Source: Steromphala cineraria
Taxonomy: Eukaryota > Mollusca > Gastropoda > Trochida > Trochidae
Assembly: GCA_916613615.1 (NCBI GenBank)
Contig: OU744725.1
Span: forward strand, 55,245,075 to 55,309,074
Length of the DNA: 64,000 nucleotides
Reading direction: 5' to 3'
This document shows, piece by piece, positions 1-11,142 of the stretch; the stretch's first letter is position 1; each line of letters opens with the position of its first letter. A program made the translations under genes and the position numbers. The notes below the pieces were generated by a model. It was not told where the DNA came from. It did no database searches and saw only the letters and a list, made by a program, of their open reading frames with translations.

Positions 1-527
1 GTGTTCATGTCATACCATTTTAATGTAACAAGTGTCTTAGCATTAGTAGTTACTGAGCAAGAGTGAGATTTATCTGAATCAGGCCTTCAAAAATGGGCCA
101 TGTTTAGAAGAAGTATAGAGAAGATATTATATGAGTGTCAATGCCATACTATTTCAATGTCATGAATGTCTAAACATTAGTATTTTCTGAGCATGGGCGA
201 TGGATATCTGAATCAGGCCTTCTACAAAATGGTCATGCTAAGGTCAAAAATATATCTTAAGAGTGTAAATATGGACTTTAGGAAGTGTGTGAACTATAGA
301 GAGGATATTATATGAGTGTCCATGTCATACCATTTTAATGTAACAAGTGTCTTAGCATTAGTATTTACTGAGCAAGAGTGAGATTTATCTAAATCAGGTC
401 TTCAAAAATGGGCCATGTTTAGATATAGAGAAGATATTATATGCATGAGTGTCACTGCCATACCATTTTAATGTCATAAATGTTTAAACATTAGTATTTT
501 CTGAGCATGGGCTATGGATATCTGTTA
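1..527. repeat. Tandem duplication, about 315-bp unit made of two related halves
   Basis: GTGTYCATGTCATACCATTT recurs at 1 and 316. Each unit holds a diverged second half starting near 135 and 450 (GCCATACYATTT, then AAACATTAGTATTTTCTGAG). The pattern alternates A-B-A-B, so a roughly 150-bp ancestor duplicated, diverged and duplicated again. The array may continue left of the window. Confidence 0.8.
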
Positions 528-528
528 C

Positions 529-608
529 CCAGTCCTGACCGAAAACAAACCAGTCCTGGCAAAAAGTAGCCAGTCAAGGACTGGCGGACGGGCTATATCT
601 TAAACACT
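529..608 (+). repeat. Dispersed CAGTCCTG repeat, copy 1
   Basis: CCAGTCCTGACC, then CCAGTCCTGGCAAAAAGTAG, then GACTGGCGGACGGGCTATAT. The same order recurs at 9322-9403 with few changes. Internal CAGTCC/GGACTG pairs can fold, suggesting the end of a mobile element rather than a functional site. Confidence 0.6.
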
Positions 609-1195
609 GCTGTTTACCTTTAAAAACAAACAACTGTTCTTTTATAGGTACAACTAATTTCAAATTTTAAAAAAATCAGAAAATCTTGAAAAACACGAAT
701 ATTTCATGTGCAGTATGAAACATAAAAAAAATTCTACGCAGTTACCTTTTCAAACCAAAAAAACAACCAATTTAAGTGCCTTTAGATTTCACTGTCTTTT
801 CTTTTTCAATGTGCATTTTAAAACCTAATGTGAAGTACAAAGTTAAAACAAAGATTAATAATTTTCCCCTAAAGGTTTTCCTAAACTCTGCAAGTACATT
901 TCTCTTCGACTAGCTAAGAAACTGATCCAAGGTTAAAGTGTAGTTCTATGAATAATTCACACAATTAATCCAACCATTCTCTGAATGCTTAACTACAACA
1001 ATTGTTGAAGCGTAATTGCCTAGTAAATCTAAAAACGTCCATAGCAAATAGTCACATGATATATATGCAAATACATGCGGTAGCTGATACTTTAAGTTGG
1101 GCCAACATTATAGGTGTGTGTAACATATTTTTTGGAAGGAAATAATTGTACCATTTGTTCATTCTTTACGAGATGGATTAGTATAGATATCTTAA

Positions 1196-1333
1196 AAAAA
1201 TCAAACTTGGGAAAAATTACATTGAATGGCTCTAAAGTATGCTAGCTCTTACCATGAAACTAATCTCATCCTGTCAAGAATTTGAAAAATACTGGATTCA
1301 AGATAAACACAAACCACAATTTTGCAAATTTCA
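1196..1333 (+). repeat. Direct repeat, left copy
   Basis: About 138 bp (AAATCAAACTTGGG through ACCACAATTTTGC) recurring at 2547-2683 with scattered substitutions. The two copies flank the hairpin at 1396-1540 and a CpG-containing stretch, so they may be ends of one larger insertion or an ancient local duplication. Confidence 0.75.
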
Positions 1334-1395
1334 AAATCAAATTTTAAAATTCAAGGAATTTTCAAAAACCAAGAAAGAATGTCAAGTATTTATTT

Positions 1396-1540
1396 AAGGA
1401 TTGTTTTACATGTTTTGTGCCTCTATCGATGTATAACAGCAACAAATTGTATAAAATCGCGTAGCGTAGCGCAGCGATTTTATACAAAATTTGTTGCTGT
1501 TATACATCGATAGAGGCACAAAACATGTAAAACAATCCTT
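1396..1540. mobile_element. Near-perfect 65-bp inverted repeat (hairpin element)
   Basis: Left arm 1396-1460 and right arm 1474-1540 are complementary over about 65 bp, differing only by a two-base insertion. The 13-base spacer is GC-rich and internally repetitive (GTAGCGTAGCGCA). Such a clean palindrome implies a recent insertion or homogenisation; it resembles a foldback or snapback MITE. The open frames crossing it are by-products of the palindrome. Confidence 0.8.
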
Positions 1541-2455
1541 ATAATTACAAAATCAACATTTTAACAAAGTTTTTCCTAATTATTTTCAAAAAATCTGTCA
1601 TCAATGTCGTGAAATTGTGGTTTGTTACACGAAACAATACAAAGTTGAATCAAAATTGAGAACTCCATAAACTAAAACGGCCGAAGATTTAATTTCGTTT
1701 TCGCAACCATTGACACCCATGCAATCACAATTCGTTTTAACCGGAATCCGCATTTTCGGAATAACCCTAATTAGCATATCACACGACGTTCAAAATGTCC
1801 GCCGTTTGCCGAGCGAACAAGCTTGAGGACTCGTAGTTATTTAAATGCAATCTTTCCGGTGAATGTATGGATTGTGTTAGGGAGAAGAATGTATTTACTT
1901 GTTACAAACGCAGGTGGGAAATGATAAGATATGTTATATCTGTCTTTGCAACAGAACGTAACTCGCAACTGTCAAAACCGAACTGTTGCGTCAAGTGATT
2001 GTGACGTCACAAGGAATGAATGCACATGGTATGGTTGCAAATTTTTCTGCATTTATCGAGAAATGGCAGCAGGTTTTTGAGCGCTCTCGTCCAATCAGAA
2101 TCACGGAAATTAGTGTAACAAATTCATTTTGTAATTATATGGATATGCAACTTCTTTATTCTGCAAAGTTGACTTTTGGACAAAGATGATAATGTCATTG
2201 AAATGCAAGTGAACTATCCTCATTTGTTTGACAACAACATTAAAGTTCCCTTTTATTCAGAACAAAGAAGTTGTAAATCAAAAAATGATTCTCTAGATTC
2301 AATATTGCTTCAAAGAAGTCGCCATCAAAATGGTTAAGCAGTATAACGACCTGGATGCAGTTGCAACACCAACTAAGCCTTCATGTTTCGCAACCAATAA
2401 CCACTAGAATCTTCAACTCATTTAAAATTCCACCAGAAAGTCTCAAAGAATACTT
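1541..2455. other. CpG-containing unique stretch, no gene found
   Basis: Between about 1675 and 1880 CpG is clearly more frequent than in the rest of the first 10 kb (ACGGCCGAAG, ACACGACG, GTCCGCCG, GCCGAGCG). A CCAAT motif lies at 2090-2094 and TGACGTCA at 2001-2008. I found no splice-bounded open frame. It may be the unique part of an insertion flanked by the direct repeats, or an unrecognised promoter. Confidence 0.3.
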
Positions 2456-2778
2456 CAGTTTTCGTCCATGAGAAGAGATTGCTGCATTTGTTTTTGATTG
2501 GGGGTTATACCAAATACTGGCAATTTTACTTGTTTTGTTACTTCAAAAATCAAACTGGGGAAAAATGACATTGAATGGCTCTAAAATATGCTCTTACCAT
2601 GAAACTAATCTCATCCTGTCAAGAACTAGAAAACTACTGGATCTATGATGAACACAAACCACAATTTTGCTAATTTTCAAAACAGCTTTCATCCATGAGA
2701 AGAGATTGCTGCCTTTGTTTTTGATTGGGGTTATACCAAATACTGGCTATTTTATTTGTTTTGTTACTTCAGTAAAGG
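2456..2778 (+). repeat. Tandem duplication, about 230-bp period
   Basis: GAGAAGAGATTGCTGC, TTTGTTTTTGATTGGG and TTATACCAAATACTGGC occur in order at about 2470 and 2698 with few differences. The spacer between them is the right copy of the 1196-1333 repeat. Confidence 0.7.
2547..2683 (+). repeat. Direct repeat, right copy
   Basis: Diverged partner of 1196-1333. It sits between the two copies of another direct repeat (2456-2550 and 2686-2778, CCATGAGAAGAGATTGCTGC...), so it duplicated within a larger tandem unit of about 230 bp. Confidence 0.75.
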
Positions 2779-4145
2779 GTTAAGTCCCTCACTGTCGTTT
2801 GCTTAGCGTTTGCCCACTGATAATGAAAGTTACCAGCATCCCTATGTGCTAACGAAGTGAGGAAAGGTTGGCAAAGACTTTTTTCGCCTAGAATCATAAT
2901 AATTTTGGTGTGTCAAAACGTCCAAAAATTCAATAAGGACATGTTCGTCTTCAAAATGTTGTAATCTCTTAGTTAACACCTCAGAGATGTCATTGATTCA
3001 TGTAAAACATACTAAATTGACAATTTTAAACAAGAAACTCTGCCTCTCAAATCGTTCTTCGGGTTCATTAACCCCACACATTTCCGGCTTACTAACTTCG
3101 TCCACACATTGGGACAACTGGTTACCTTCATATCAGTGTGCGAATGCTAAACTGGCCTTTGATTGAATATTAGTGTTACAGTGAAAACATTTCCACTATG
3201 ACATTGTTTTACAAGGGTTACTTTCTGTTCTAAAACTGATAACTGGATAATTCATAGGGTTTGCTGATGTTCATATCTTCAGACATGTTTTAATTTGAGA
3301 AAAACTCTTTGTTATGATTTTGATTCTCTTAAATCAAATATTATTTATTTTATATCACGGCAGTCATTTTAAACAAACTGCTATTCAACAGTAATAGTAT
3401 GAGTAACGAGTGACATCAGATCATTTCTCTAAAAGTATTAGATCATCATGATATCGTCTCTCGTTTAAGATTTTACACAAAATGGTAACATTTGTGAACT
3501 ATAAAGGCAAAATGTCAACTGACAGTAAATCTTTCAAAGTGCGCAGCTCAAAGAAGTAAGAGGTTAAATATCATAGTTATTTATATAAATGAACATAAAA
3601 ACACGAACAACTCTCACAGAGAGACTTAATCATTAAGATTTCATTATACATAGACTCCAGAAACTCAAGATAAACAGCCAAAAATAATCATCGTAAACAC
3701 ATTATCTTCATTGGTAATGAAATAGGACATATAATAACTGTCTTCCAATATTTCAAATCATTGTAAAAACTCATTGTAGACAATGAAGAGTAACAATACG
3801 GAAAAATAATAGCTAAGAATTAATGAACTTGAAATACAAAAATGGCATTCTAAGAAACAAGAATATATGGATAAATTACATCCATTAATTTTATTTATAA
3901 TTGTCTCCAATTGCTTAGTGAATTCGAAACTAAACTTAGAACATAGAAATATTATTTAGCATCTCTGAATAAAAAACGATATTTGATAGTGACTATTGGA
4001 TTGGCATTTTTATTTAGTGTTTAAATAATTTGACAAATGAACAAATGGTAAAAAGAGGCTTTAAGAAGTCAATATTTTGTCAATAAAGAACTTGTACATA
4101 ATTTTTATGTGGAGGTATATAAAAAATATCAAATTTGACACGTAC
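2779..4145. other. Unannotated AT-rich stretch
   Basis: On the minus strand this is the start of the intron after exon A. I see no repeat family, open frame with splice signals or RNA gene here. Near 2785-2900 there is a somewhat GC-richer patch (CCTCACTGTCGTTTGC, GAAGTGAGGAAAGG) that I cannot assign. Confidence 0.5.
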
Positions 4146-4247
4146 CTCGCTCAAACTGCGGTGAATGGAAACTTTTCTCCGATACCGTCTACGAGGAAGG
4201 AGAAATTCCTCTTTAAGTTCATCATCATCTGTTAATTCCACAGACAT
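4146..4247 (-). CDS. Candidate first coding exon A (34 codons, phase-0 donor)
   Basis: Seen: on the minus strand an ATG at 4247 opens 34 codons that run into GAG/GTACGT, a good 5' splice site at 4145. The peptide starts MSVELTDDDELKEE, then is very basic (RRRYRRK) and ends KVSIHRSLSE, with RRKVS resembling a basophilic-kinase site. The exon is 102 nt and ends between codons (phase 0). CpG and codon content rise sharply against the AT-rich flanks, which is why I call it coding although it is below ordinary ORF length. The frame stays open a short way 5' of the ATG, so the start could lie slightly upstream or the exon could be internal. Inference: an alternative N-terminus of a long minus-strand gene whose next exon lies left of the window. 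It shares donor phase and strand with the exon at 17419-17547. I do not recognise the family. Confidence 0.5.
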
Positions 4248-4399
4248 TGTACCGTTTGTAAAGCTTCTGGTAATTAAATGTCCTTTATTATAGAAAAATA
4301 TTCACCCATTGTCTTTGAAACGATGCTTCACAAGATATGTTATAAGACGAGGATAGAAATATCTCCCTCAATACAATGCGTCAATGCACTGACAACCAC

Positions 4400-4860
4400 A
4401 TATGGCCTGAAGGCAGCCAGAGGGTTAAATCAAATATTCCGTTTTGTGGTTAGGACCATTCCATGAAGTGTATAAACTCATATAGTTTGCTCATGCTGAC
4501 CATGGGAGCACTAGTTGGTGATCGAGGTATGGTAAGATTGTGGAAGCAACCCTCAAACTGGCACTCCAAGGTTCTGTGGCTCTAATGCAGTCAGAGGGTT
4601 GAATAGAATATCCCTTTATGTAGAGTATATACTGTAATATACCGCTCTTGTTGACCTCCAGGTATTGCTCAAGATCTTGTGAGAAACCCTCAAACTGGCA
4701 CTCTTGGTCTCCAAGGTTCTGTGGCTCTAATGCAGTCAAAGGGTTGAATAGAATATCCCTTTATATAGAGTATATAAGCTGAAATATACCGCTCATATTG
4801 ACACCAGGTAGTGCTCAAGATCTTGTGAGAAACTCTTAAACTGTTTCAAGGTTTCCAGGC
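4400..4860. repeat. Diverged tandem repeat, 145-bp period
   Basis: CCAAGGTTCTGTGGCTCTAA starts at 4566 and 4711, followed in both by TGCAGTCARAGGGTTGAATA and TATACCGCTC. A worn partial unit precedes (AGGGTTAAATCAAATATTCC near 4422) and a partial one follows (to about 4860). The 82-codon minus-strand frame here is produced by the repeat. Confidence 0.7.
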
Positions 4861-6540
4861 TGTGAAGATTTCCTTAGTTCACGCATTCATCCACAAAAGA
4901 AATTGCTGATGTGGAAAGTCTTCCCTGTTCATCAATAAATTAATGCAGACCTTTCGTCCTCTGTTGTGACTGATATACCTGATATGTGGATGACATAACC
5001 TTTTGTGTTGTTGTTTATAATCGAAGTAAAGACGACTTGAGCCCCTTTTGTACACTTGTTACCATAGAAAGCAATCAACAGTAGCCATGGCGGTTTGCAC
5101 GCAGTATTGAGATCATATGGATTAGCCACAGGCTAAACAACTCCAGCTTCTTCAATGTACATCGTTATCTGGTGCTCACATTCTCAAAATTTACAAGTCA
5201 AATGAAGTTTCTATTACATTAGTTTTGACTTTAAGTTAATTGTGCAGAAGCGTAAAAAAGAAATATTTTTATTCTTTTCAAAAGACATGAATTCACTTAA
5301 TTATTTTGAATTGATATTTCTCTCAATTCAAAAAGTCCATCATTAGTATATTCCTTAACAAAATGCAGTCAGCAAATTCACAATTTCACAAAGCCTTGAT
5401 GAAATCTTAACACTTCAATGCACCTTCAAAACATCATTATTGATTGTAAATCCAGGATTTTGGTCCACAATTTTAATGGTCTTGTTGAATCACAAAGGGA
5501 CTTTTCAATTCTTGAAAAGAATTTTGTTCAGTTCTCGAAAGACCTCACTCACTCAGAATAAAAGGTAATCTTCATCAAGTTAGATAACCTTAAAATCCCA
5601 TCATCAAATGTTCCCAAAATTATGACCACACATCAGCAACTTTACCAATCTTGTTAATACTGATCAATTGATCAAAATCTGATTATCAACAAATTGTACA
5701 TGTGCTTCCACCCAAATGGATATCACCAGCCGACAGACAAATTCTCATCTTGAACAAAAGCAGTCGTCAAAATCTTCTGATACTAGATTGTCCTTCTACT
5801 CCCTTGGTTGACATCATCATCCATAAATAACTTGAAGCTTTGAAAACTTATTATGATCATTTTGAGCAATATCACTGTCATGTCTTCAATCTTCTTAAAA
5901 TTTCCATTATGAACACAATAATGACAGTCATTCAAGGAAACACTTATAAAAACAATTCCATAAATCACTACTAATCATCAGAAGTCAATCCAGTTACGGA
6001 AAAACATCCATCACATATTTTCCTTACAAGAAGAATTCCCAAAATGTATTTCACAGTGGTGGTTTAACAACAAGTCACTCCACAATGAAGGTACTATTCC
6101 AGGGAACATGGACAACTTCTAGGTAAGCGACAAGACAGCTGGTACCTCAGCCACAAATCTGACGATCTACCTTTCACAGGTAGTTCAGTACTGAGGACGA
6201 TGCTCGCCGACACACTTCGTCATCTTGCTTCAGGATCAATAAACTCTCAAAGCTTTCTTACGGTAGGAAGACACTGGCTCTCTTGCTTTCCTCAGTGACA
6301 GGAAGAGACTGGCTTCCCCTGATGTCCTCAGTCAACAATAACTATCCAAATGAAGAAAGAGTATGTACCTACAGAAGACACAACAGTTTCCAGTTTCTTA
6401 ATTCAAGGAATAGTAACCATCCTAAGGTATTCACAGAAGATGACTAAATTAAATAGATGTAGCTTGGAAGACAGCACTATATCTCAGATTGTAAATGATA
6501 GAATGCACATAACATGATTCCTCCTAAGTCATAAAAAGAT
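4861..6540. other. Unannotated stretch upstream of exon A
   Basis: It would hold promoter or 5' UTR sequence of exon A (minus strand), but I see no convincing TATA or initiator. A 35-bp tandem duplication lies near 6267-6340 (GGAAGACACTGGCTCTCTTG, then GGAAGAGACTGGCTTCCCC). Short open frames look like chance. Confidence 0.45.
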
Positions 6541-6555
6541 GATATATTCCTTCTC

Positions 6556-6990
6556 AGGTTCAAAAGCAGTCCTTGTAGGTAAGTTCAAGACTATAACTAG
6601 TTGTATGGAAACAGTATGTCTCAGATTCAAAAGCAGTCCAAGTAAGATAGTTCAAGATAGTTTCAAGACCATTAATAGTTGTATGGAAACAGTATGTCCC
6701 AGATTCAAAAGCAATCCCAGTAAGAAAGTTCAAGAGAGCAAGACTGCAACTAGTTGTAGGGAAACAGTATGTCTCAGATTCAAAAGCAGTCCTTGTAGGT
6801 TAGTTCAAGACTATAACTAGTTGTATGGAAACAGCATGTCTCAGGTTCAAAAGCAGTCCTTGTAGGTTAGTTCAAGACTATAACTAGTTGTATGGAAACA
6901 GTATGTCCAAGATTCAAAAGCAGTCCCAGTAAGATAGTTAAAGATAGTTTCAAGATTGCAACTAGTTGTAGGGAAACAGCATGTGTCTGC
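6556..6990. repeat. Minisatellite, six units of 66-78 bp
   Basis: TTCAAAAGCARTCC recurs at about 6559, 6625, 6703, 6778, 6845 and 6912, each preceded by GGAAACAGYATGTC and followed by AAGTTCAAG-like sequence. Short (about 66 bp) and long (about 77 bp) units alternate. The 93-codon plus-strand frame across it exists because several unit lengths are near multiples of three. Confidence 0.85.
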
Positions 6991-6999
6991 TGTAGTCTC

Positions 7000-8833
7000 A
7001 CAGAGCTGTGTCAGACAGCAGTTGTCCCAGCTAGAGGTATGGTCTTGAATCAATACGCGTCATATTCATTACCAATGAGTCGTCTCGAAGATTCACTGAC
7101 TGTGAGTGTCTCTCTCTACAGCACATGTCTTGTCATAAATTAATTACTCTTTGCTTTCACAACAAAGCGTGTCTTCTACCGTCTTGGATTTCATGTCATT
7201 AAGACATACATTCGCTTCATGGAGAATCCTTACAGTTGACACAAAGTTCATATTTCTTAGTTCAAAGGTTTTCAGTTTTATGTGTTACACAGCCGAGGGT
7301 TATCAACTATCTTTCATATCAATTACAATTACTACAGATCCATTACATTTAGTTCTTATTTTAGTCAAGGTTACACTCCTTTCCTTTGACTTTGTGTTCC
7401 TTTCATTTCAGCTTATAGTCAATGTTACCATGTAAACAATAATGATGATAAAAATGTTTTTTGATATATCTAGTGTCACATGTTGTTATTGTTTTAATTA
7501 ATCATCGATAATCCTGTAAGGAAAACTAAAATCTTCCAGACTTCCAGTTAAATCTTCAAGATGAAGTTGGCTTAAGATTTTCAACAAGAACTTTAAAATT
7601 AGCTCATGTCACAGCTTGTCTTCGAGGTATAAACCACACATGCTCAATATAATCAATTTAGATTATTTCAAAAGATTTTTTTTTCCAATTTTGCAAAATG
7701 TCAAAGATGGATCAATAATAATTTATAGTGATTAACTACTGTGCCACCTGGATGAAGAAGCATTAGAGGTTTCTAAAACCAGTACTAGTGTTCCTGACAG
7801 TGGAATTGGCAACACAAGCAGAATCAGAAAACACCTGGATCCAAAAACAAAGGATTAATCGTGAACAAGCTTCAGAGGTTATTTAGTCATTCCAATTTTT
7901 TTTAGGAATTCAGAAGTGAAAGCTATATGATGAAATATGTTCACAAATGTTTAACCATATGGGTGCCAAGGGCAGGTCTGCATGCCAAGCATGGTAGACT
8001 AGGTATCTCCATTGGTTTGAACTGCAGTAGGAGTAAGGAGAATCTCAGGGAACAGCATTGAGGTATCCCTTATTCCACTTTTCACCAATTTTCTGTGTTA
8101 TTAGAAGACTTTAAAGAATCACTTTTTTCCTCAACTTCCTGATAAGATGCGTATTTCAATTCAAAAAGTCCAGAGAGCTTTTCCTTTTCCTCTGTCCATT
8201 CCACAATAAACATTTCTTCAACACACTTGAGTAATTCCTGTCCATTTTGAGGAAAATTTATCACAGCTTTGCTAAAATTCAACATACCCAAATTATAATT
8301 GATTGGTTAAATTTTGGAAGTCGCAATCAATGTGATGAAACACTTGAATAGCCGAAAGGAGACAACAGCAAAGTGCCAGCCAGCCACGGAGTTGGAGTCA
8401 CAACATCATAGTGTCTGGTATTACTTCAAGTTCTGGTGGGACGTGGCCCATTCACAATGAATTATCACCAAACCATCAAAACATTTCAATTGTTTTGTCA
8501 GTCAAATAGATCAACTGATTTCACAATCTTCAGTTTTTGCTGTTATTTCAGATCCACTTGAATCACTAAGATCACAAATGTTCTACTTCAGCTTTAACTT
8601 CATTATTTCCGTGCCAAATTGCAATCAAGCAAGCCAATCTAGTTTGAACTTTTACATTTCTATGTAGATGTGGCTGGTACAAGTCCTATTGTTGAACAGC
8701 TTGCATGATCAATAGCAGATTTAAGTGAGATATAAGTAATGAATCGTGTGACACGACTCACTTTCAAGATCAATTCCGGATCTGAATGACTGACAGCTCA
8801 TATTAACCCTTAGTCTGTAAAGTATTGCAATTA
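7000..8833. other. No gene or repeat supported
   Basis: One minus-strand frame (8291-8082) is protein-like in composition (LLKCVEEMFIVEWTEEKE) and ends in a stop. A TTTTAG acceptor-like site precedes it at about 8272, but that joins exon B out of frame and has a poor pyrimidine tract. I treat it as unsupported. Confidence 0.4.
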
Positions 8834-9033
8834 TTAACCCCTTTGACCTCATGCCAGTCAAACTGTTCAACTGAATAAGTGCTTTGCTACCAAAGGATTT
8901 GGAAATGGAATAATAAGATCCAAATTTAACTTCAAATTCATATTTTCTCTAAAATACTAGATGAAACAGACAAACTATGTCACTCAGTCTCGACCGAGTA
9001 CAGCGTTAAGTTGGACGAGGTCAAAAGGGTTAA
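8834..9033. mobile_element. Short inverted-repeat DNA element, 200 bp
   Basis: Ends are TTAACCCCTTTGACCTC (8834) and GAGGTCAAAAGGGTTAA (to 9033), a 17-bp terminal inverted repeat with one mismatch. No coding capacity; a MITE. The termini double as AGGTCA-type half-sites. Confidence 0.7.
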
Positions 9034-9321
9034 GTGACACTTGCGGATGTTTAGGGAAACAGGAAATGCTCTAACAGTGATCTAATTGTAAGATGTGATT
9101 CCCAGAATAGGTCAGTATTTCTGATTGCACACTACGTTGATTATCAGTCCCCTGTTTCATGAATATTCTTTGGCCTTCAATAATATTGAGGTGGCTTTTG
9201 TCGAGTAGAACTTATTTGACTATTGTATCAGCAGTCTATAAAATAGATTAGAAACCTAGCCCGTCCTGAATATTAATTGGTCAATTGCTATGGGGAAAAT
9301 AAAGGAAATTTTTGAAAAGTT

Positions 9322-9403
9322 GCCAGTCCTGACCAAATAGTAACCAGTCCTGGCAAAAAGTAGCCGGTCAAAGACTGGCGGACGGGCTATATTTTAAACA
9401 CTG
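9322..9403 (+). repeat. Dispersed CAGTCCTG repeat, copy 2
   Basis: Second copy of the 80-bp motif at 529-608, same orientation and ending in the same ...TTAAACACTG. No target duplication was found at either copy, so the element's true ends are unknown. Confidence 0.6.
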
Positions 9404-9682
9404 GTATCAGCTAGGGCTACATTTGAATTCACATTATCTGCATCAGCACATATATTCTTTTAAGGATTCATACTCACACCTTAAGAGTCATGAAACACAA
9501 ACACTGACCTTACCAACAGCTTTCCAAAGGTTCAGCAACATTGAGCATAATTTGCAGAATTGGTGACCCCCATCATAGCTCGATAATATGAGAGTTTGAA
9601 GGGCGATTTTCCTTTGACTTCTTTTGAGTAGTATGTAACATGAGGGCTGCAATGAGTTCAACACTCAATGGTGTCTGACATT
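9404..9682. other. Short unique spacer
   Basis: Only AT-rich unique sequence between the CAGTCCTG repeat and the next inverted-repeat element. On the minus strand AAG/GTGTGAGT near 9477 resembles a weak donor, without an open exon behind it. Confidence 0.4.
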
Positions 9683-9847
9683 AAAGGGGCAGTAGCACAT
9701 TTTTAGGGGGAATATAAGGTGATGTCAGGAAAATGAAAATTAATGGTTCCAATTGAAAGACAATGTATTTAAACTAAATGAAGCAGTAATAATACAAATA
9801 TATATAACGTTAAGTTTAGCCATGCGATTCCTTTTTCTTAAAAAAAA

Positions 9848-10944
9848 ATAGAGCCATTGGCTCTGTAGCTCATCAGGCATCATATCAAGTTTGCTTTATA
9901 CAGGCCAGATGAGCTAAAAATGAAACTGATGTTACCTATTGCAAAACAAATGTAACGATTTCGGAATAAATTTCCTTATCCAAATGATTTATTATTATTC
10001 AACACTTTCTAGATCGCCAATATCAGACAGTGAAAGAAGTCCACACTAAAATATCCAATGAGAAATAAATTTGCCATAGACTGTCATCTAATGGAGAAAA
10101 ATAGGTTTTTAAGCTTGTGACCCCTGTGACCCTATTTGGGGTCATGGGGTCACGAAACCTACAGTTTAGAATCCCAATTGGCCAAGGAGTCTACATGCAG
10201 TCTTTCAGCTCAATAGACCTTTAGGAGCTAAAGATGATGATGAAATTAAGTTTTTAAGGTTGTGACCCCTGTGACCCTAATTGGGGTCATGGGGTCACGA
10301 AATCTATAATTTAGAATCCCCATTGGTCAAGGAGTCTGCACATATAATTTCAGCTCTCTAGACCTTTTGGAACTTGAGAAGAAGATGAAAATAGTTTTTT
10401 AAGGTTGTGACCCCTGTGACCCTATTTGGGGTCACAGGGTCAACAAAGTTTCAAATTAGAATTCCCATTGTCCAAGGAGTCTGCACACATCAATATTAAC
10501 TATCTACTCCTTTTAGAACTGGAGAAGAAGATGAAAATAGGTTTTTAAGGTTGTGACCCCTGTGACCCTATTTGGGGTCACAGAGTCACCAAAGTTACAA
10601 ATTAGAATCCCCATTGGCCAAGGAGTCTGCACATATCATTTTTAACTCTCTAGTCCTTCTGGAACTGGAGAAGAAGATGAAAATAGGTTTTTAAAGTTGT
10701 GACCCCTGTGACCCTATTTGGGGTCACAGGGTCACCAAAGTTACAAATTAGAATCTCCATATGCTAAGGTATCTATACACAAAATTTTAGCTCTCTAATG
10801 TGTATGGTTCATGAGGAGAAGTCGAAAGTGTCAAAAGTTTACGGACGGACGACGGACGGACAGACGGACTGATGACGGACGGACGCCGAACGACGGGCCA
10901 TGCCATAAGCCCATCTGGACTTTCAGTCCTGATGAGCTAAAAAT
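9848..10944. mobile_element. Nested element carrying a palindromic 145-bp array
   Basis: Starts GAGCCATTGGCTCTGTAGCT and ends near GTCCTGATGAGCTAAAAATG; GATGAGCTAAAAATGAA also occurs near its left end (about 9908), so the end motif is present twice. Inside lie the tandem array at 10085-10840 and a GACGGACA-rich stretch (10841-10905). A solo fragment of its left end is at 46688-46720. No coding frame. Confidence 0.65.
10085..10840. repeat. Five tandem units (~145 bp), each with a TGACCC palindrome
   Basis: GTGACCCCTGTGACCCTA followed by TTTGGGGTCAYRGGGTCAC occurs at about 10118, 10264, 10409, 10552 and 10699. Each unit continues with a TTAGAATCCCCATTGG-like block. The core is an inverted pair of doubled GGGTCA-like half-sites. 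Units are well conserved internally, so array growth is fairly recent. Confidence 0.85.
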
Positions 10945-11142
10945 GAATTAAAGGTGTTCACAAAAAATGGCCGCCATTGGACTTTATGTGAATCTTCATG
11001 TACTTTGTCCTTTGACTATGGATGATTGGCTTGTGTAATGGGATTTTTGACACTGTCAAAATAAAACATGTAGCATTCACTTACAATTATCAGTGAGAAG
11101 TTCAAAATATAAAATTATCAAAAAACGTGCTACTGCCCCTTT

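Larger units (their letters stand above)
9683..11142 (+). mobile_element. AAAGGGGCAG-family DNA element interrupted by a nested insertion
   Basis: Left end AAAGGGGCAGTAGCAC at 9683; right end GTGCTACTGCCCCTTT to 11142. Comparison with the intact 360-bp copy at 51865-52224 shows that the sequence from about 9848 to 10944 is an insertion: flanks match the intact copy up to GCGATTCCTTTTTCT and resume at TGAATTAAAGGTGTTCAC. No transposase frame. TTAA occurs at both outer edges and may be the target duplication. Confidence 0.8.

Noticed and set aside
6539..7143. Repeated cysteine-containing peptide (METVCxRFKSSP)
   Set aside because: It arises from the 66-78-bp minisatellite; unit length is not always a multiple of three and stops occur between units.
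8082..8291. Acidic 69-codon minus-strand frame as a downstream exon
   Set aside because: The acceptor-like site would put it out of frame with exon B (phase 0), the pyrimidine tract is poor, and no polyadenylation signal was seen behind the stop.
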